A stretch of DNA of 64,000 nucleotides from Mycolicibacterium iranicum (GCF_001650495.1 NZ_LWCS01000026.1:1-64000), one strand, 5' to 3'; positions 1-9,882 are shown, numbered from the stretch's first letter. Translations and numbers: made by a program. Notes: generated by a model not told the origin, from the sequence alone.

Positions 1-33
1 CGCCTGATCCGACCGGGCGATAGCGTCTGTGCC

Positions 34-780
34 GTGATCGTGCTGCTGCCGCCCTCAGAGACGAAGCGGCCGGGCGGCAACGGCCCGGCCCTGTCGCTGG
101 ACACGATGAGCTCACCCGCTCTGAACCTGACGCGGGCGGAACTCGTCGGCGAACTGGTCGGTCTCGCCGCCGACCCGTCCGCGGCACGCCAGGCGCTCGG
201 CCTCTCGGCAACCCAAGATGTCGAGATCGAGCGCAACGCTGCGTTGCGCACGGCGCCCACCCTGCCCGCCGTTCACCGCTACACCGGCGTGCTCTACGAC
301 GCCCTCGACGTCGAGTCGCTGTCAGGCGCAGCCGTGTCGCGCGCACAGGCACGGCTGGCCGTCGTGTCAGCGCTGTTCGGGCTCATTCGCGCCGGCGACC
401 AGATCCCGGCGTACCGGCTCTCCGCGGGTTCGAAACTGCCCGGCCGCCCCACCCTGGCCGCACGATGGAAACCTGCTCTCGAGGCCGTACTGGCACGCGT
501 GGCGGAGCAGGAGCTGATCGTCGACCTGCGATCGGGGTCCTACGCCGCGCTCGGCAAGGTCCCCGGGGCCGTTACCGTCGACGTCGTGGCCCAAGACCCC
601 GACGGGCGGCGCGTCACCGTCAGCCACTTCAACAAGGCGCACAAGGGCCGACTGGCGCGGGCCCTGGTCAGCACGCGATCGGATCCCGGCGACGCCGCCG
701 CGGTCGCCGCCGTCGCCCGTCGCGCCGGCATGCGGGTCGAGCGGCGAGGCGACCACCTGACAGTCGTGGTGCCCACCTGA
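34..780 (+). CDS. yaaA: YaaA/DUF328 family peroxide stress protein
   Basis: A 248-residue protein beginning at a GTG. It opens with the MIVLLPPSETK segment typical of YaaA (DUF328), and the family's conserved YTGVLYDAL and FSHFNKAHKG-like blocks (here VSHFNKAHKGRLAR near the C-terminus) are present. In E. coli YaaA lowers free intracellular iron during peroxide stress; its biochemical activity is not firmly known. It appears to be a single-gene unit convergent with the secreted protein gene that follows. Family assignment rests on motif recognition; the physiological role here is inferred from the family. Confidence 0.85.
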   Translation: MIVLLPPSETKRPGGNGPALSLDTMSSPALNLTRAELVGELVGLAADPSAARQALGLSATQDVEIERNAALRTAPTLPAVHRYTGVLYDALDVESLSGAAVSRAQARLAVVSALFGLIRAGDQIPAYRLSAGSKLPGRPTLAARWKPALEAVLARVAEQELIVDLRSGSYAALGKVPGAVTVDVVAQDPDGRRVTVSHFNKAHKGRLARALVSTRSDPGDAAAVAAVARRAGMRVERRGDHLTVVVPT

Positions 781-1281
781 TCAGAGGCCGAAGACCGCGT
801 CCGTGGTGTAGAACTCCTCCGGCATGTGGGAGAACGGGCTCGGCCTGGTGATGGAGACCCACACGCCGGTGGCGTCGGAGGCTATCGGCCCGCGGACGGT
901 GGTCGATCCCGCACCTGCGGCATCGGTGGTCAACGGCGCGACAGCGACCCCGGCATCCCCGGCATTGCAGGTCACCGCCGACGAGCGCGGCACCTGGATC
1001 AGCTTGACGTCGTAGCGACTGTTGGGTGTCCCGGTGGCGATCTGGATGTCGGTGACCAACTCACCGCCCTCGACACGGAGCAGTCCGGAGGGGCGACCGT
1101 AATAGCCGCCGTGCACGTACTGGTATTCGCTGAAGTCGCAGCGCCGCAGAATCTGGGTGAACGGAAGGATTTTGGGCTCCGACACCGCGGCCGCCGTTCC
1201 GGACGTGCCGAGAGCCAGCGCAGGCCCGCAGCAGGCGGCGAGGGTGGCGGCGGCGAGGGAGATACGCGCGATACGACGCAT
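781..1281 (-). CDS. Secreted protein of unknown function
   Basis: A 166-residue protein starting at MRRIARISLAAATLAACC, a classical signal peptide with basic N-terminus, hydrophobic core and an Ala-rich cleavage region near residue 25-30. A longer in-frame extension exists (to 1449) but would bury the signal peptide, so the ATG at 1281 is preferred. The mature part is small, with two widely spaced Cys (CDFSEYQY and VTCNAGD) that could form a disulfide, and no motif I recognise. The stop codon directly abuts the end of the YaaA gene in convergent orientation. Probably an exported mycobacterial hypothetical protein. Confidence 0.75.
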   Translation of the reverse strand: MRRIARISLAAATLAACCGPALALGTSGTAAAVSEPKILPFTQILRRCDFSEYQYVHGGYYGRPSGLLRVEGGELVTDIQIATGTPNSRYDVKLIQVPRSSAVTCNAGDAGVAVAPLTTDAAGAGSTTVRGPIASDATGVWVSITRPSPFSHMPEEFYTTDAVFGL

Positions 1282-1372
1282 GTCGGTGAGTCCTGTTCTC
1301 TGCGGAGTCTGACCCAAGGTTAAGTTGTCTCGCCGTTGACGCGTGAGGTTCTGCGAGGGACACTTCGGCCCG

Positions 1373-1621
1373 ATGTCGACTCTGTGGGTATATGCGCGAA
1401 TCCAGCTGATGATGTTCGTGTTCGGCATCGTCGGTCCCATCTTCCTCATCGGTTACTTTGCCTCCCAACCCGACCCGGAGCTGCGCTGGATGTACTGGTG
1501 GGGCCTGTTCATCACGTTCGCCGACATCTTGATCGCGCTCAAGATGACGGAATCGGTGGTGCGCAAGGATGCCGAGATCGCCGAAAGCAGGGCCAGGAAG
1601 CGCCTCGGATATGACGACTGA
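1373..1621 (+). CDS. Small membrane protein
   Basis: An 82-residue protein starting at MSTLWVYARIQL. It has two hydrophobic stretches (about residues 9-30 and 38-58) separated by a polar loop, and a charged C-terminal tail rich in Arg, Lys and Glu, so it is probably a two-pass inner-membrane protein. Its last codons overlap the start of the next membrane-protein gene by 11 bp, which suggests translational coupling and joint function. No family recognised. Confidence 0.65.
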   Translation: MSTLWVYARIQLMMFVFGIVGPIFLIGYFASQPDPELRWMYWWGLFITFADILIALKMTESVVRKDAEIAESRARKRLGYDD

Positions 1622-1985
1622 CGGCCTGGGACGTCCGGGCTACCCGGTGCCGCCTCGGCCGCGGCGATCGGGCGTCGATGTCGCGATCTCGATCGTCACG
1701 CTGCTGCTGACAGTCGTCTTCGGGGCGGCCGCCGCGTTCTTCGGGCTGTTCTCATTGGCTTTCCTCGACCACTGCCCGCCCGCCACGTGCAGCGTCGAGG
1801 GTGCCGTGAATGCTGTTTTCACCTCGTTGCTGGCCGCAGCGGGTATCGGCCTGGTCGGCGTCGTCGTCACCGTGATCCAGTTGATCAGGCGAAAACTGGC
1901 CTGGCCCTTCGCTGTTGGCACTTTCACACTGTGCGCTGCGGCAGTGCTGCTCGGAGTCGTCGGCTATTCGGCAGCGGTCGGCTGA
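1611..1985 (+). CDS. Small multi-pass membrane protein
   Basis: A 124-residue protein starting at MTTDGLGRPGYP, overlapping the preceding gene by 11 bp. A Pro/Arg-rich cytoplasmic N-terminus is followed by three hydrophobic segments (about residues 25-50, 68-90 and 98-122). A short loop after the first segment contains two Cys (DHCPPATC) that may form a disulfide outside the membrane. Likely an integral membrane partner of the overlapping upstream protein; function unknown. Confidence 0.65.
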   Translation: MTTDGLGRPGYPVPPRPRRSGVDVAISIVTLLLTVVFGAAAAFFGLFSLAFLDHCPPATCSVEGAVNAVFTSLLAAAGIGLVGVVVTVIQLIRRKLAWPFAVGTFTLCAAAVLLGVVGYSAAVG

Positions 1986-2033
1986 TCCACCGACGAGTTG
2001 CCGGTGCCCACGGTGGGCAGGATGATCCGCCTC

Positions 2034-3497
2034 ATGGATACACCCACGGCGTTCGGCCTGTCAGACATCGATGCGGTCGGCCAGGCGGCTCTGGCGGCAG
2101 CGGGTGAGGTGACCGCCACCGAACTCCTCGAGGCTGCGATCGTGCGGCTGGAAGCCGGGCGCCTACTCAACGCAGTGATCGCCGACCTGTTCGACAGGGG
2201 CCGGGAGCAGGCCGTCGCATTGGATGGCACCGGTGTGCTGCGCAACGGCCAGGCCGGCCCGATCGCCGGAGTGCCGTTCCTGCTCAAGGATCTTGGCGCT
2301 TCACTCGCCGGGGTGCCGGAAGCAATGGGCTCACGTGCTCTACGGCAGTACGTCGCGACCGAGACAGCGTGGATCGTCGAGCGCTACCTCGAAGCGGGAC
2401 TGGTGATCTTCGGGAAGACGAACACCCCGGAATGGGGAAACCACTGCACCACCGAACCGTCCCTGTTCGGGCCGACCGCCAATCCATGGTCGCAAGACAT
2501 CACCCCCGGCGGATCCAGCGGTGGATCCGCGGCCGCGGTCGCCGCCGGAATCGTCCCCGCGGCCTCCGGTGGAGACGGCACCGGGTCCATCCGGGTTCCC
2601 GCCGCGTGTTGCGGCCTCGTCGGACTCAAACCGCGCCGCGCTCGCACGTCGTTCGCCCCTGGTGCCGGACACGTACTCGAGGGCCTGGTCAACGAACACG
2701 CGCTCACCCGGACGGTGCGCGACAGCGCCGCATTGCTCGACGCCGTCACGGGCACAGGTGTCGGAGACCCTTATTCGGCGCCAATGCCTGCCCAGCCTTT
2801 CTTCCGTGCTATCGCGGATACCCCTGCACCGCAACGGATCACGATTGCCACCTCGTCTCCATTCCCCGGGCCGGCCACCGACAGCGCGGTGGTCGCGACG
2901 GTGGAACGCGCCGGTACCGTCTTGGAAGAACTGGGGCACTCCGTGGAGCCTGGTGCCCCGACGATCGACGCGGACGCGGTCGCCGACGCGATCGCGGTGC
3001 TGCACACCGTCAGCAACGCTCAACTGTACGAACTCGCCTGCCGTGTTCTCGGCCGCGAACCTCACGAAGACGAGTTTGAGCCGAGCACCTGGGAGATGGT
3101 GCGTGAGGGGCTGACCACCACTGGTACGGAGTACGCGGACGCCATCGCCGCCGTGCACACTCAGACACGGCGGTTCGCGACCGGGATGACGGGCTCCGAC
3201 GTGCTGCTGGTGCCCACTCTGCTGACGGCGCCCCCGCCGTACGGGCTGCTCGACCAACCGAGGGGTACGACGCGCGCGTTCTTCGACGCGGAGTTCGCGA
3301 CCACAGGCTGGACCTCGCTGGCCAACGTCACCGGGTGGGCCGCGATCTCGCTGCCACTTGGTTTCACCGCCGAGGGGTTGCCGATCGGAGTGCAGTTGTT
3401 GGCACCCGACGAGGCGATCCTCCTGCAGCTGGCCGCGCAGCTCGAAACGGCGTTACCGTGGGCCGACCGCCGGCCACCGGGCTGGGTCAGCGGCTGA
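2034..3497 (+). CDS. Amidase signature family enzyme
   Basis: A 487-residue protein from the ATG at 2034 (in-frame TTG at 1998 and ATG at 2022 are alternatives). It carries the amidase-signature core: the catalytic Lys in FLLKDL, then [15 protein letters not shown] and [19 protein letters not shown] with the Ser-cisSer-Lys triad residues. The length is usual for bacterial amidases (about 460-500). It hydrolyses a carboxamide of unknown identity and is likely cytoplasmic. The stop lies 18 bp before the next gene, so they may be cotranscribed. Mycobacteria carry several AmiA/AmiB/AmiC-type paralogues and I cannot tell which one this is. Confidence 0.85.
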   Translation: MDTPTAFGLSDIDAVGQAALAAAGEVTATELLEAAIVRLEAGRLLNAVIADLFDRGREQAVALDGTGVLRNGQAGPIAGVPFLLKDLGASLAGVPEAMGSRALRQYVATETAWIVERYLEAGLVIFGKTNTPEWGNHCTTEPSLFGPTANPWSQDITPGGSSGGSAAAVAAGIVPAASGGDGTGSIRVPAACCGLVGLKPRRARTSFAPGAGHVLEGLVNEHALTRTVRDSAALLDAVTGTGVGDPYSAPMPAQPFFRAIADTPAPQRITIATSSPFPGPATDSAVVATVERAGTVLEELGHSVEPGAPTIDADAVADAIAVLHTVSNAQLYELACRVLGREPHEDEFEPSTWEMVREGLTTTGTEYADAIAAVHTQTRRFATGMTGSDVLLVPTLLTAPPPYGLLDQPRGTTRAFFDAEFATTGWTSLANVTGWAAISLPLGFTAEGLPIGVQLLAPDEAILLQLAAQLETALPWADRRPPGWVSG

Positions 3498-3515
3498 CCC
3501 CATCGGGAGCGCGCC

Positions 3516-4367
3516 ATGCTGCGAGATATTCGGGAACTCACGGATTCACCACAGGAGTACGCCGAGGAGCTACGCCGCCGCTGGGGTGGCTTGCTCAGCT
3601 ACCGCTACATCGGACGCAGCCACGCCTCGATGGACCTGGGCCCAGAAGACAACACCGTCCTGTTGCGCCGTGACATGCGTGACGGCGCAGGCGGCGTGCT
3701 CCTGGCGGTCTTCGGTATCTCGGCTCCCGAGAGCGGACACATGTCGGATCTGGAAGCGGTGCCCAATCCCGTCATCCACTCCTGCCAGATCGTCGACCCC
3801 GGAGTTGGGGCCGACCGCATCGAGATCATCTCCGAGGAGCTGCGGCGGGGCAGGCAGATGGGGTACAGCCGGGCCAAGATCGTGGATGCCCATCACCCTG
3901 CGCGAGTGCTGGCATTGATCGAAGGCCAGGGCGTCAGCATCGGGGTGCCGCCGCAGGGCCTGGAGCGAATGGAAGCCAACCCGCTCGTCGTCGAGGACTC
4001 GCCGAACCTGCCGCCCCTGTGGGAGGTCTTCGGTGCCCGATTGCGCACCGACGGTCACTGGGCGCTGCCCGAGCTGTCGGTCGACGTCGCCTCGCCGGAC
4101 GCTGCACTGCACATCGGACCTCAGTTCGTGGTGCTGGAGACGGCGGCACGGCACCGCGCCGCCGAACTCTCAGGAACGACCCGGCTCCACGGGGTCTCGT
4201 CGCATGTCATGTTCGTCGCCCGCGGCAAGGCGGGTCCCTTCCGAGTCGACGCCGAGACCGTGCCGGGGGCGGGCGGCATCGTCGCAGTGCGGGTGACGAT
4301 GCACGACGAGGGTGCCGAGGACCGGCTGACCACCGTCGGGTCCTACGTCTTCGCGGAAGCGAAGTAA
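3516..4367 (+). CDS. Hotdog-fold thioesterase-like protein
   Basis: A 283-residue protein beginning at MLRDIRELTDSP, with a GGGAG-like ribosome site a few bases upstream. The C-terminal half has the strand pattern of hotdog thioesterase/PaaI-like proteins (GPFRVDAETV followed by VAVRVTMHDEG and TVGSYVFAEA). The N-terminal half could be a diverged first hotdog. No signal peptide or membrane segment is visible. It sits between an amidase and an alpha/beta hydrolase on the same strand with short gaps. The assignment is tentative; a mycobacterial conserved hypothetical protein is the safe call. Confidence 0.55.
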   Translation: MLRDIRELTDSPQEYAEELRRRWGGLLSYRYIGRSHASMDLGPEDNTVLLRRDMRDGAGGVLLAVFGISAPESGHMSDLEAVPNPVIHSCQIVDPGVGADRIEIISEELRRGRQMGYSRAKIVDAHHPARVLALIEGQGVSIGVPPQGLERMEANPLVVEDSPNLPPLWEVFGARLRTDGHWALPELSVDVASPDAALHIGPQFVVLETAARHRAAELSGTTRLHGVSSHVMFVARGKAGPFRVDAETVPGAGGIVAVRVTMHDEGAEDRLTTVGSYVFAEAK

Positions 4368-4399
4368 CGAGCGCAATCACGCATGCGACACTTTCGCCC

Positions 4400-5317
4400 A
4401 TGGCACTGGACATCGACCGTCCCAAGCTAGAGGGCAACGTCCTGGTCGGCTCCGATCGGCGGTTAGGGTTCGCCGAGTTCGGTGACCCGCAGGGCAGACC
4501 GATCTTCTGGTTACACGGCACCCCGGGCGCCCGGCGTCAGATCCCGCTCGAAGCCCGCTCCTTCGCTGAGAAGAACGGCATACGGCTTATCGGTGTGGAC
4601 CGGCCCGGCATCGGGTCGTCCACACCGTACGAGTACCGCAAGGTCATCGACTTCGCGCAGGATCTGCGCACGATGGCAGACACGCTCGGCATAGACAAAA
4701 TGCAGATCATCGGGCTGTCCGGCGGCGGCCCCTACACCCTCGGTTGCGCTGCCGCGATGCCCGATCGAGTGGTCGCGGTGGGCGTCCTCGGCGGGGTCGC
4801 CCCGACCCGAGGCGCCGACGGCGTCGGCGGGGGTGTGATGGGCAAGGTCGGCCTGCCGGTCGCCCCGGTCCTCGAGCGTGTGGGTACACCGCTGTCGCTC
4901 GTCGCCGCCGCACTGATTCGCCTGATCAAGCCGGTGGCCGAGCCGGCCCTGTATCTCTACGCAAGCATCTCCCCCGAGGGGGATCGCCGCCTGCTGGTGC
5001 GACCGGAGTTCAAGGCGATGTTCCTCGACGACCTGCTCAACGGCAGTCGCAAACAGCTCGCTGCGCCGTTCGCCGACGTCGTCGTCTTCGCGAGGGACTG
5101 GGGCTTCCGGCTCGATGAGGTCAAGGTGCCGGTCCGCTGGTGGCACGGGGACTGCGACCACATCGTCCCGTTCGAGCACGGAAAACATGTGGTGGCTTTG
5201 CTGCCCGACGCCGAGTTCTACGCGCTACCCGGTGAGAGTCACCTCGGTGGTCTGGGCGAGGCCGAGGCGATCATGGCAACGATGAGTGAGCTGTGGGAGA
5301 CCAGCAACCAGCACTGA
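4400..5317 (+). CDS. Alpha/beta hydrolase
   Basis: A 305-residue protein starting at MALDIDRPKLEG. It shows the alpha/beta-hydrolase fold order: the oxyanion-hole WLHGTPGARR, the nucleophile elbow GLSGGGPYTLG with its Ser, a cap-like region with hydrophobic helices around the middle, the acidic residue in HGDCDHIVP and the catalytic His in GESHLGG. It is cytoplasmic, with unknown ester, epoxide or amide substrate. A longer frame reaching back to 4019 overlaps the preceding gene and is not used. Confidence 0.85.
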   Translation: MALDIDRPKLEGNVLVGSDRRLGFAEFGDPQGRPIFWLHGTPGARRQIPLEARSFAEKNGIRLIGVDRPGIGSSTPYEYRKVIDFAQDLRTMADTLGIDKMQIIGLSGGGPYTLGCAAAMPDRVVAVGVLGGVAPTRGADGVGGGVMGKVGLPVAPVLERVGTPLSLVAAALIRLIKPVAEPALYLYASISPEGDRRLLVRPEFKAMFLDDLLNGSRKQLAAPFADVVVFARDWGFRLDEVKVPVRWWHGDCDHIVPFEHGKHVVALLPDAEFYALPGESHLGGLGEAEAIMATMSELWETSNQH

Positions 5318-5332
5318 GACGCGGCGCAAGCT

Positions 5333-5557
5333 CTATCGCTTGAGCCAGCCCCGGATGGTCGGCAGGTCCTTGGTGTAGGTCTGCATGAGGTCGTCGTGGT
5401 AGAGCGTGCCGCCGCTGATGGCTTCGTCACCCCGCCAGACGACGTGGACGCGGACGACACCCTTGTCGAAGTAGTCGCTGCGATCGGCGACTCGGTGATT
5501 CCATCCGGTCTGCTCGGCGAGCGCCGAGACGGCCTGCCGCTCGTCGGTGTCAACCAT
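5333..5557 (-). CDS. Conserved hypothetical protein, 74 aa
   Basis: A 74-residue soluble protein beginning at MVDTDERQAVSAL. It is basic-acidic mixed and rich in aromatic residues, with a predicted compact alpha/beta character and no membrane segment. It lies 9 bp downstream of cinA on the same strand, so it is probably the second gene of a cinA operon. No family recognised. Confidence 0.65.
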   Translation of the reverse strand: MVDTDERQAVSALAEQTGWNHRVADRSDYFDKGVVRVHVVWRGDEAISGGTLYHDDLMQTYTKDLPTIRGWLKR

Positions 5558-5566
5558 GGCTACACC

Positions 5567-6835
5567 CTAACCTTCGCCTTTCAGTGTCCTTCGGAGCAGA
5601 TGCATGGCGACCGTCGTGGAGCGCTCACGGACGTCGGACCTGTTGCCGGGCAGCGTCGTCGTCCGCGTGATTCCGGTGCCGCCCGCCAGCGCGACCGAAA
5701 AGCACACCGTGCCGACAGGTTTCTCCGGCGAGCCACCGCCGGGCCCGGCGATGCCGGTGATGGCGACGGCGGTGTCGGCGCCGAACCGCTGCAGCGCACC
5801 GGCGGCCATCGCCTCGGCGACCTGCTCCGACACCGCGCCATACTGCGCGATCAGCTCGGCATCCACCCCCAAGAGCTCGGTCTTGGCCGCGTTCGAGTAG
5901 GCGACCACGCCGCCGGCGACGTAGGCCGACGACCCCGCGCGCTCGGTGAGGCGGGCGGCCAGCAGCCCTGCTGTGCACGATTCGGCGGTCGCGATGCTGC
6001 GGCCTGTCAGAAGGTCGGCGACCTGGTCGTCGACCAATGCGCCGTCGGTGGAGAACAGCTCGTGGGCGTGCCGATCCCGCAGCACACCGAGGAGCCCTGA
6101 ATATGCGTCGGCGTCCTGGGGTTCATAGCGGGTGACGATCTCCAGCTCTCCACGGCGCAGACAGGTGGTGATCTCGAGGCGGTCGAAGCCGGCGACGCTC
6201 GTCTCGGCATCGCGCAGGGTCTCGGCCAGACCCGACTCCGGCAAGCCGAACATCCGGATCGTTTCCTGCTGGAACCGGGTGCGCCCGGCGATGGCGGCGG
6301 CCACCGCGTCGGTCGCGACGGCGCTCTCCCACATCGGCTGCAGTTCCCGGGGCGGGCCCGGCAGCACGACGACGGTCGGCGACCCGGGGACCACGACGCC
6401 GGGAGCGGTGCCGACGGGGTCGAGGATCTCGGCGCCGGCCGGGATGAGGGCCTGCTTGCGGTTGGCGGCGATTACGGCGTCGGCGTCGACACCCGGGAAC
6501 CGGGCCATCAGGCGCGTCACGATGTCGCCGATCTTGGCTTCCAGACCGGGGTCGAGGACGAGTTCACGCCCGCAGAACTTCGCGACGATCGCCACCGTCA
6601 TGTCGTCCGCGGTCGGCCCGAGACCGCCGCTGGTGATGATCAGGTCGACATTCTGGTCGGCGAGGAAGCGAAGCTGGGCTTCGATGTCCCCGGGCCGGTC
6701 GCCACACAGGGTGATGTGGCCCAGTTCCACACCCAGTTCCAGCAGTCGGTCGGCGAGCCAGGGACCGTTGCGGTCCTGTACGCGTCCGGTGAGGACCTCG
6801 GTCCCCGTAACCACGATTCCCGCGCGTGCGCCCAC
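5567..6835 (-). CDS. cinA: CinA-like competence/damage protein
   Basis: A 422-residue protein from the GTG at 6835. The N-terminal MoCF/MoaB-like domain begins [15 protein letters not shown] and has the [13 protein letters not shown] motif. The C-terminal PncC/CinA domain has [18 protein letters not shown] and [19 protein letters not shown], the signature of nicotinamide-nucleotide amidases. In known family members the two domains act in ADP-ribose pyrophosphatase and NMN-deamidase activities of pyridine nucleotide salvage. A much longer open frame running upstream to 7417 is shadow sequence of the dehydrogenase gene. Confidence 0.9.
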   Translation of the reverse strand: MGARAGIVVTGTEVLTGRVQDRNGPWLADRLLELGVELGHITLCGDRPGDIEAQLRFLADQNVDLIITSGGLGPTADDMTVAIVAKFCGRELVLDPGLEAKIGDIVTRLMARFPGVDADAVIAANRKQALIPAGAEILDPVGTAPGVVVPGSPTVVVLPGPPRELQPMWESAVATDAVAAAIAGRTRFQQETIRMFGLPESGLAETLRDAETSVAGFDRLEITTCLRRGELEIVTRYEPQDADAYSGLLGVLRDRHAHELFSTDGALVDDQVADLLTGRSIATAESCTAGLLAARLTERAGSSAYVAGGVVAYSNAAKTELLGVDAELIAQYGAVSEQVAEAMAAGALQRFGADTAVAITGIAGPGGGSPEKPVGTVCFSVALAGGTGITRTTTLPGNRSDVRERSTTVAMHLLRRTLKGEG

Positions 6836-6879
6836 GACTTCCGACCTTACGCACCGCCGACGCGGCGCTGCCGGGGCGG

Positions 6880-7626
6880 CTACTTGTGCGGTACGTCGTT
6901 GACCAGGCCGCCGTCCATGACGAATTCGGCGCCCGTCGAGTACCGCGACTCGTCGCTGGCGAGGAACACCACGAAGGTGGCGACCTCCTCCGGCTGCCCC
7001 GGGCGGCCCAGGGGGATGCGCAGCATGTTGTCCGGGAAGTGCTTCGTCATCGGGGTCCGGATGAAGCCGGGGTGCACCGAGTTGACCCGGATGTTGAACT
7101 GGCCGAGCTCGAGCGCCGCCGACTTGGTCAGGCCGCGTACGGCCCATTTCGACGCCACATACGGGTGCACCATGATGGCGCCGCGCAGCCCCTCGATGGA
7201 CGAGATGTTGATGATCGAGCCACCGCCGTCGGCCTTCATCGCCTCGACCGAGGCCTGCATCCCGAGGAAAGTGCCGGTCAGGTTGACGTCGATGACCTTC
7301 TGCCATTTGGCCATATCGAACTGGCCGATCATGCCGAGTGCGACGGTGCCCGCGTTGTTGACGAGCACGTTGAGCTTGCCGAAGTCGTTGACGGCGGTGG
7401 CGACCGCGGCCTCCCAATCGTCGGCCTGCGTGACGTCGAGGTGCACGTACCGCGCTGAGTCCGGCGTGGTGGCGTTGATCTCGTCGGCAAGTTCCTTGCC
7501 CTTGTCGTCGAGGATGTCGCCGATGACGACCTTGGCGCCCTCGGCGACCAGCGCCCGTGCGTCCTCGGCGCCCATGCCCTGCGCACCGCCACTGATGAGT
7601 GCAACTTTTCCGTCCACGCGTCCCAT
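6880..7626 (-). CDS. fabG3: Steroid-type short-chain dehydrogenase (FabG3/Rv2002-like)
   Basis: A 248-residue classical SDR. It has the cofactor motif [10 protein letters not shown], the structural NNAG, the catalytic Ser in [11 protein letters not shown], and YVASK with the active Tyr and Lys. It closely resembles M. tuberculosis Rv2002, a 3-alpha/20-beta-hydroxysteroid dehydrogenase, including the C-terminal [11 protein letters not shown]. It probably oxidises or reduces a hydroxysteroid with NAD(H). It is divergent from the amine-dehydrogenase-like gene, and a KstR-type operator lies between them, which fits steroid-responsive control. Confidence 0.88.
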   Translation of the reverse strand: MGRVDGKVALISGGAQGMGAEDARALVAEGAKVVIGDILDDKGKELADEINATTPDSARYVHLDVTQADDWEAAVATAVNDFGKLNVLVNNAGTVALGMIGQFDMAKWQKVIDVNLTGTFLGMQASVEAMKADGGGSIINISSIEGLRGAIMVHPYVASKWAVRGLTKSAALELGQFNIRVNSVHPGFIRTPMTKHFPDNMLRIPLGRPGQPEEVATFVVFLASDESRYSTGAEFVMDGGLVNDVPHK

Positions 7627-7661
7627 GGGGCGTCAGGTTACCGCACCGGGTAGACAGAAAT

Positions 7662-7675
7662 TAGAACCTGTTCCA
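7662..7675. promoter_or_regulatory. KstR-type operator
   Basis: The 14 bases TAGAACCTGTTCCA fit the KstR consensus TNNAACNNGTTNNA at every fixed position. The site lies 36 bp upstream of the fabG3-like start and 31 bp upstream of the divergent gene at 7707, so it could control both. KstR is the TetR-family repressor of upper cholesterol catabolism in mycobacteria; binding here is inferred. Confidence 0.6.
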
Positions 7676-7706
7676 ATTCCAGTTCTCAGCCCGCATACTG
7701 CTGGCC

Positions 7707-8783
7707 ATGGCTATTCGTGTGGCGCTCATCGGAACCGGCAACTGCGGCAGCCTGGCGCTGCGCCAGCTCATCCAGGACGCCCGTTTCGATCTCACCGGGG
7801 TGTGGGTGTCGGCGGAGGCCAAGGTCGGCAGGGACGCCGGTGAGCTGGCCCGCCTCGACGTGACGACGGGCGTCGCCGCCACCAACGACCTGGACGAGAT
7901 CATCGCTGCGAAACCCGACTGCGTCGTCTACTGCGCAATGGGCGACATTCGGCCGCGCGAGGCGCTCGCCGACGTTCGCGGTCTGCTGGAAGCAGGCATC
8001 AACGTCGTCGGGTCGTCCCCCGGCTTCCTGTCCTACCCGTGGGGTGTCATCGGCGATCACACCATCGAGAAGGTGGAAAACGCGGCGCGACAGGGCAATG
8101 CGAGCCTTTTCATCACCGGCGTCGACCCCGGCTTCGTCACCGACCTTCTCCCGCTGGCGCTGGCAAGCACCTGCCAGAGCATCAGCCAGATCCGCACCAT
8201 GGAGATCGCCGACTACGCCACCTACGACGGTGCGACGGTGATGTTCGACGTGATGGGCTTCGGTAACGACATCGGCGATCTACCGTTCCTGTATCAGCCG
8301 GGCATGCTCAGCGCCGCATGGGGCGTCGGCATCCGTCAGCTCGCCGCCGGGCTGGGGGTCACCGTGGACGAGATCAGGGACTCCGTCGAGCAGGAGCCCG
8401 CGCCTGAGGACTTCGACGTCGCCGTCGGCACCATCAAGAAGGGCACCGTGGCCGCCGTCCGGTTCCTGATCGAGGGGCTTGTCGCAGGGCAACCCGTCAT
8501 CGTCGTCGAGCACATCACCCGGCTGCGGGGGGACCTCCGTCCGGACTGGGCCCAGCCGGCTCAAGAGGGCGGGTCCTACCGCGTCGAGATCACCGGCGAG
8601 CCGTCCTACGTCATGGACATCTGCCCGACCAGCCGCAACGGCGACCACAACTACGCGGCGATCCTGGCCGCCGCGGGCCGCATCGTCAACGCCATTCCCG
8701 ACGTCGTGGACGCCGCCCCGGGTATCCGGACGACGCTGGATCTGCCATTGGGGACCGGCAAAGGCGCCTACCGGCCCGCGTGA
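7707..8783 (+). CDS. NAD(P)H-dependent amine dehydrogenase-like oxidoreductase
   Basis: A 358-residue protein with an N-terminal Rossmann fold (VALIGTGNCGSLALRQL) and the arrangement of the dihydrodipicolinate-reductase/2,4-diaminopentanoate-dehydrogenase superfamily. The GVDPGFVTDLLPLAL segment is characteristic of this mycobacterial family, which is annotated as NAD(P)H-dependent amine dehydrogenase but whose members are mostly uncharacterised. It is divergently paired with the FabG3-like gene across a KstR-type site, so a role connected with steroid or lipid breakdown is possible. Confidence 0.75.
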   Translation: MAIRVALIGTGNCGSLALRQLIQDARFDLTGVWVSAEAKVGRDAGELARLDVTTGVAATNDLDEIIAAKPDCVVYCAMGDIRPREALADVRGLLEAGINVVGSSPGFLSYPWGVIGDHTIEKVENAARQGNASLFITGVDPGFVTDLLPLALASTCQSISQIRTMEIADYATYDGATVMFDVMGFGNDIGDLPFLYQPGMLSAAWGVGIRQLAAGLGVTVDEIRDSVEQEPAPEDFDVAVGTIKKGTVAAVRFLIEGLVAGQPVIVVEHITRLRGDLRPDWAQPAQEGGSYRVEITGEPSYVMDICPTSRNGDHNYAAILAAAGRIVNAIPDVVDAAPGIRTTLDLPLGTGKGAYRPA

Positions 8784-9230
8784 TCAGAGGTGCTCCACTC
8801 CGCGCCACTCGAGTTTGACCGTCGTGCCGCACGTGGACGGCTCGATCACCGCGTCGTCGGACAGCGCCTCCATCAGTGGGATGCCGCGCCCTCGCGTCCG
8901 CGGTGCGGGCTCGGTCTGCCGGGCGCGCCACGTCCCGCGGTCTTCGATGCACACCGACAGGGTTTGGGTCTCAGCGTCGTAGACAGCCTGAAAGTCGATC
9001 GTGCCCGGGCGGTCGGCGTGCACGTAGGCGAACTCCGCGGCGTTGGCCAGAGCCTCGTTGACCGCTAGTACCACATCGCTGCGCCGCACCTCGTCCAAGG
9101 AGAAGTAGCGTAGGAGCCAGTCGGCGAAGTGTTGACGCGCACGGGCAACGGCGCCGGGGTCGGCATCGAGACCGATTCGTTCGAAGCGTTCGGCGTTGGC
9201 AACCTCAGCGGGAGGCACAGCATCGATCAT
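8784..9230 (-). CDS. Anti-sigma factor kinase-like ATP-binding protein (RsbW type)
   Basis: A 148-residue protein of the HATPase_c_2 type. It contains the N-box VNEALANAAEFAY and a G1-like DRGTW block, then RGRGIPLMEAL, corresponding to the ATP lid. RsbW-type proteins bind and inhibit an alternative sigma factor (SigB/SigF class) and phosphorylate a STAS antagonist. The antagonist is encoded immediately upstream on the same strand, 45 bp away, forming a partner-switching pair. No sigma factor gene is adjacent. Confidence 0.82.
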   Translation of the reverse strand: MIDAVPPAEVANAERFERIGLDADPGAVARARQHFADWLLRYFSLDEVRRSDVVLAVNEALANAAEFAYVHADRPGTIDFQAVYDAETQTLSVCIEDRGTWRARQTEPAPRTRGRGIPLMEALSDDAVIEPSTCGTTVKLEWRGVEHL

Positions 9231-9275
9231 GGCAGTCGGTGGCTACCCCACGGGGCACGTTCCTAAGCGAACTTT

Positions 9276-9665
9276 CTACGTGTCGTTCGCTGCGAGAGCT
9301 TCGTCAAGGCTCGGGTAGAGCTTCACGATGTCGGCGATGCCGACCAGTTTCAGCGGGCGGCTCGTTGCGGGACCGTCGGCGACGACGCTGATCTCGACCT
9401 CCGAACCGGCCTTGTCATGCGCGGCCACCAGAACGCCCATACCTGCCGAAGCGAGGAACTCGACGTCGGTGAAATCGATGACCACCGCCCCGGGCTTCTG
9501 CTGCAGCGCGGTGTCGATCGCGGTCTCCAGCTCGGGTGAGGTGAGCATGTCGACGACGCCGGCCACGGCGACGACGGCCGTTCTGTCGACCCATCGTTCC
9601 GTGACGACACACGTCGACGAGGACGCCCCGCCAGAGCCTGTGCCTTCGGCTGCTTGCTCGTCCAA
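9276..9665 (-). CDS. STAS-domain anti-sigma factor antagonist
   Basis: A 129-residue STAS-domain protein starting at a TTG preceded by an AAGGTG ribosome site. It has the typical AVVAVAGVVDMLTSPEL beginning of the fold and the VIDFTDVEFLASAGMGVL motif, in which the phosphorylatable Ser (LASAG) is kept. It is expected to release a sigma factor by binding the downstream RsbW-like kinase when unphosphorylated. A Gly/Ser-rich N-terminal tail precedes the domain. Confidence 0.85.
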   Translation of the reverse strand: MDEQAAEGTGSGGASSSTCVVTERWVDRTAVVAVAGVVDMLTSPELETAIDTALQQKPGAVVIDFTDVEFLASAGMGVLVAAHDKAGSEVEISVVADGPATSRPLKLVGIADIVKLYPSLDEALAANDT

Positions 9666-9882
9666 GGTTCACCTTCCATGTCAGGCCGCTCATCGCATAC
9701 TGCGAAAGCACCGATTCAGTGCTACTCGCGCAGGCTGCATCCTGAACCCGGCAAGACCAAACTACCCAAAGCAGCCCGGTCGTCTGCTTCGACCAGGCCA
9801 CAGATTAAACCAGCATCCGCGGCGACGCCCGTAGCATGGAGTATCAGCGCCCCGTAGCTGCCCCGTGATACTAGGAGCAATT

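Noticed and set aside
5567..7417. 616-residue frame fusing a dehydrogenase-antisense part to CinA
   Set aside because: The part beyond 6835 is out of frame with the real dehydrogenase gene and has no motif; CinA begins at the GTG at 6835.
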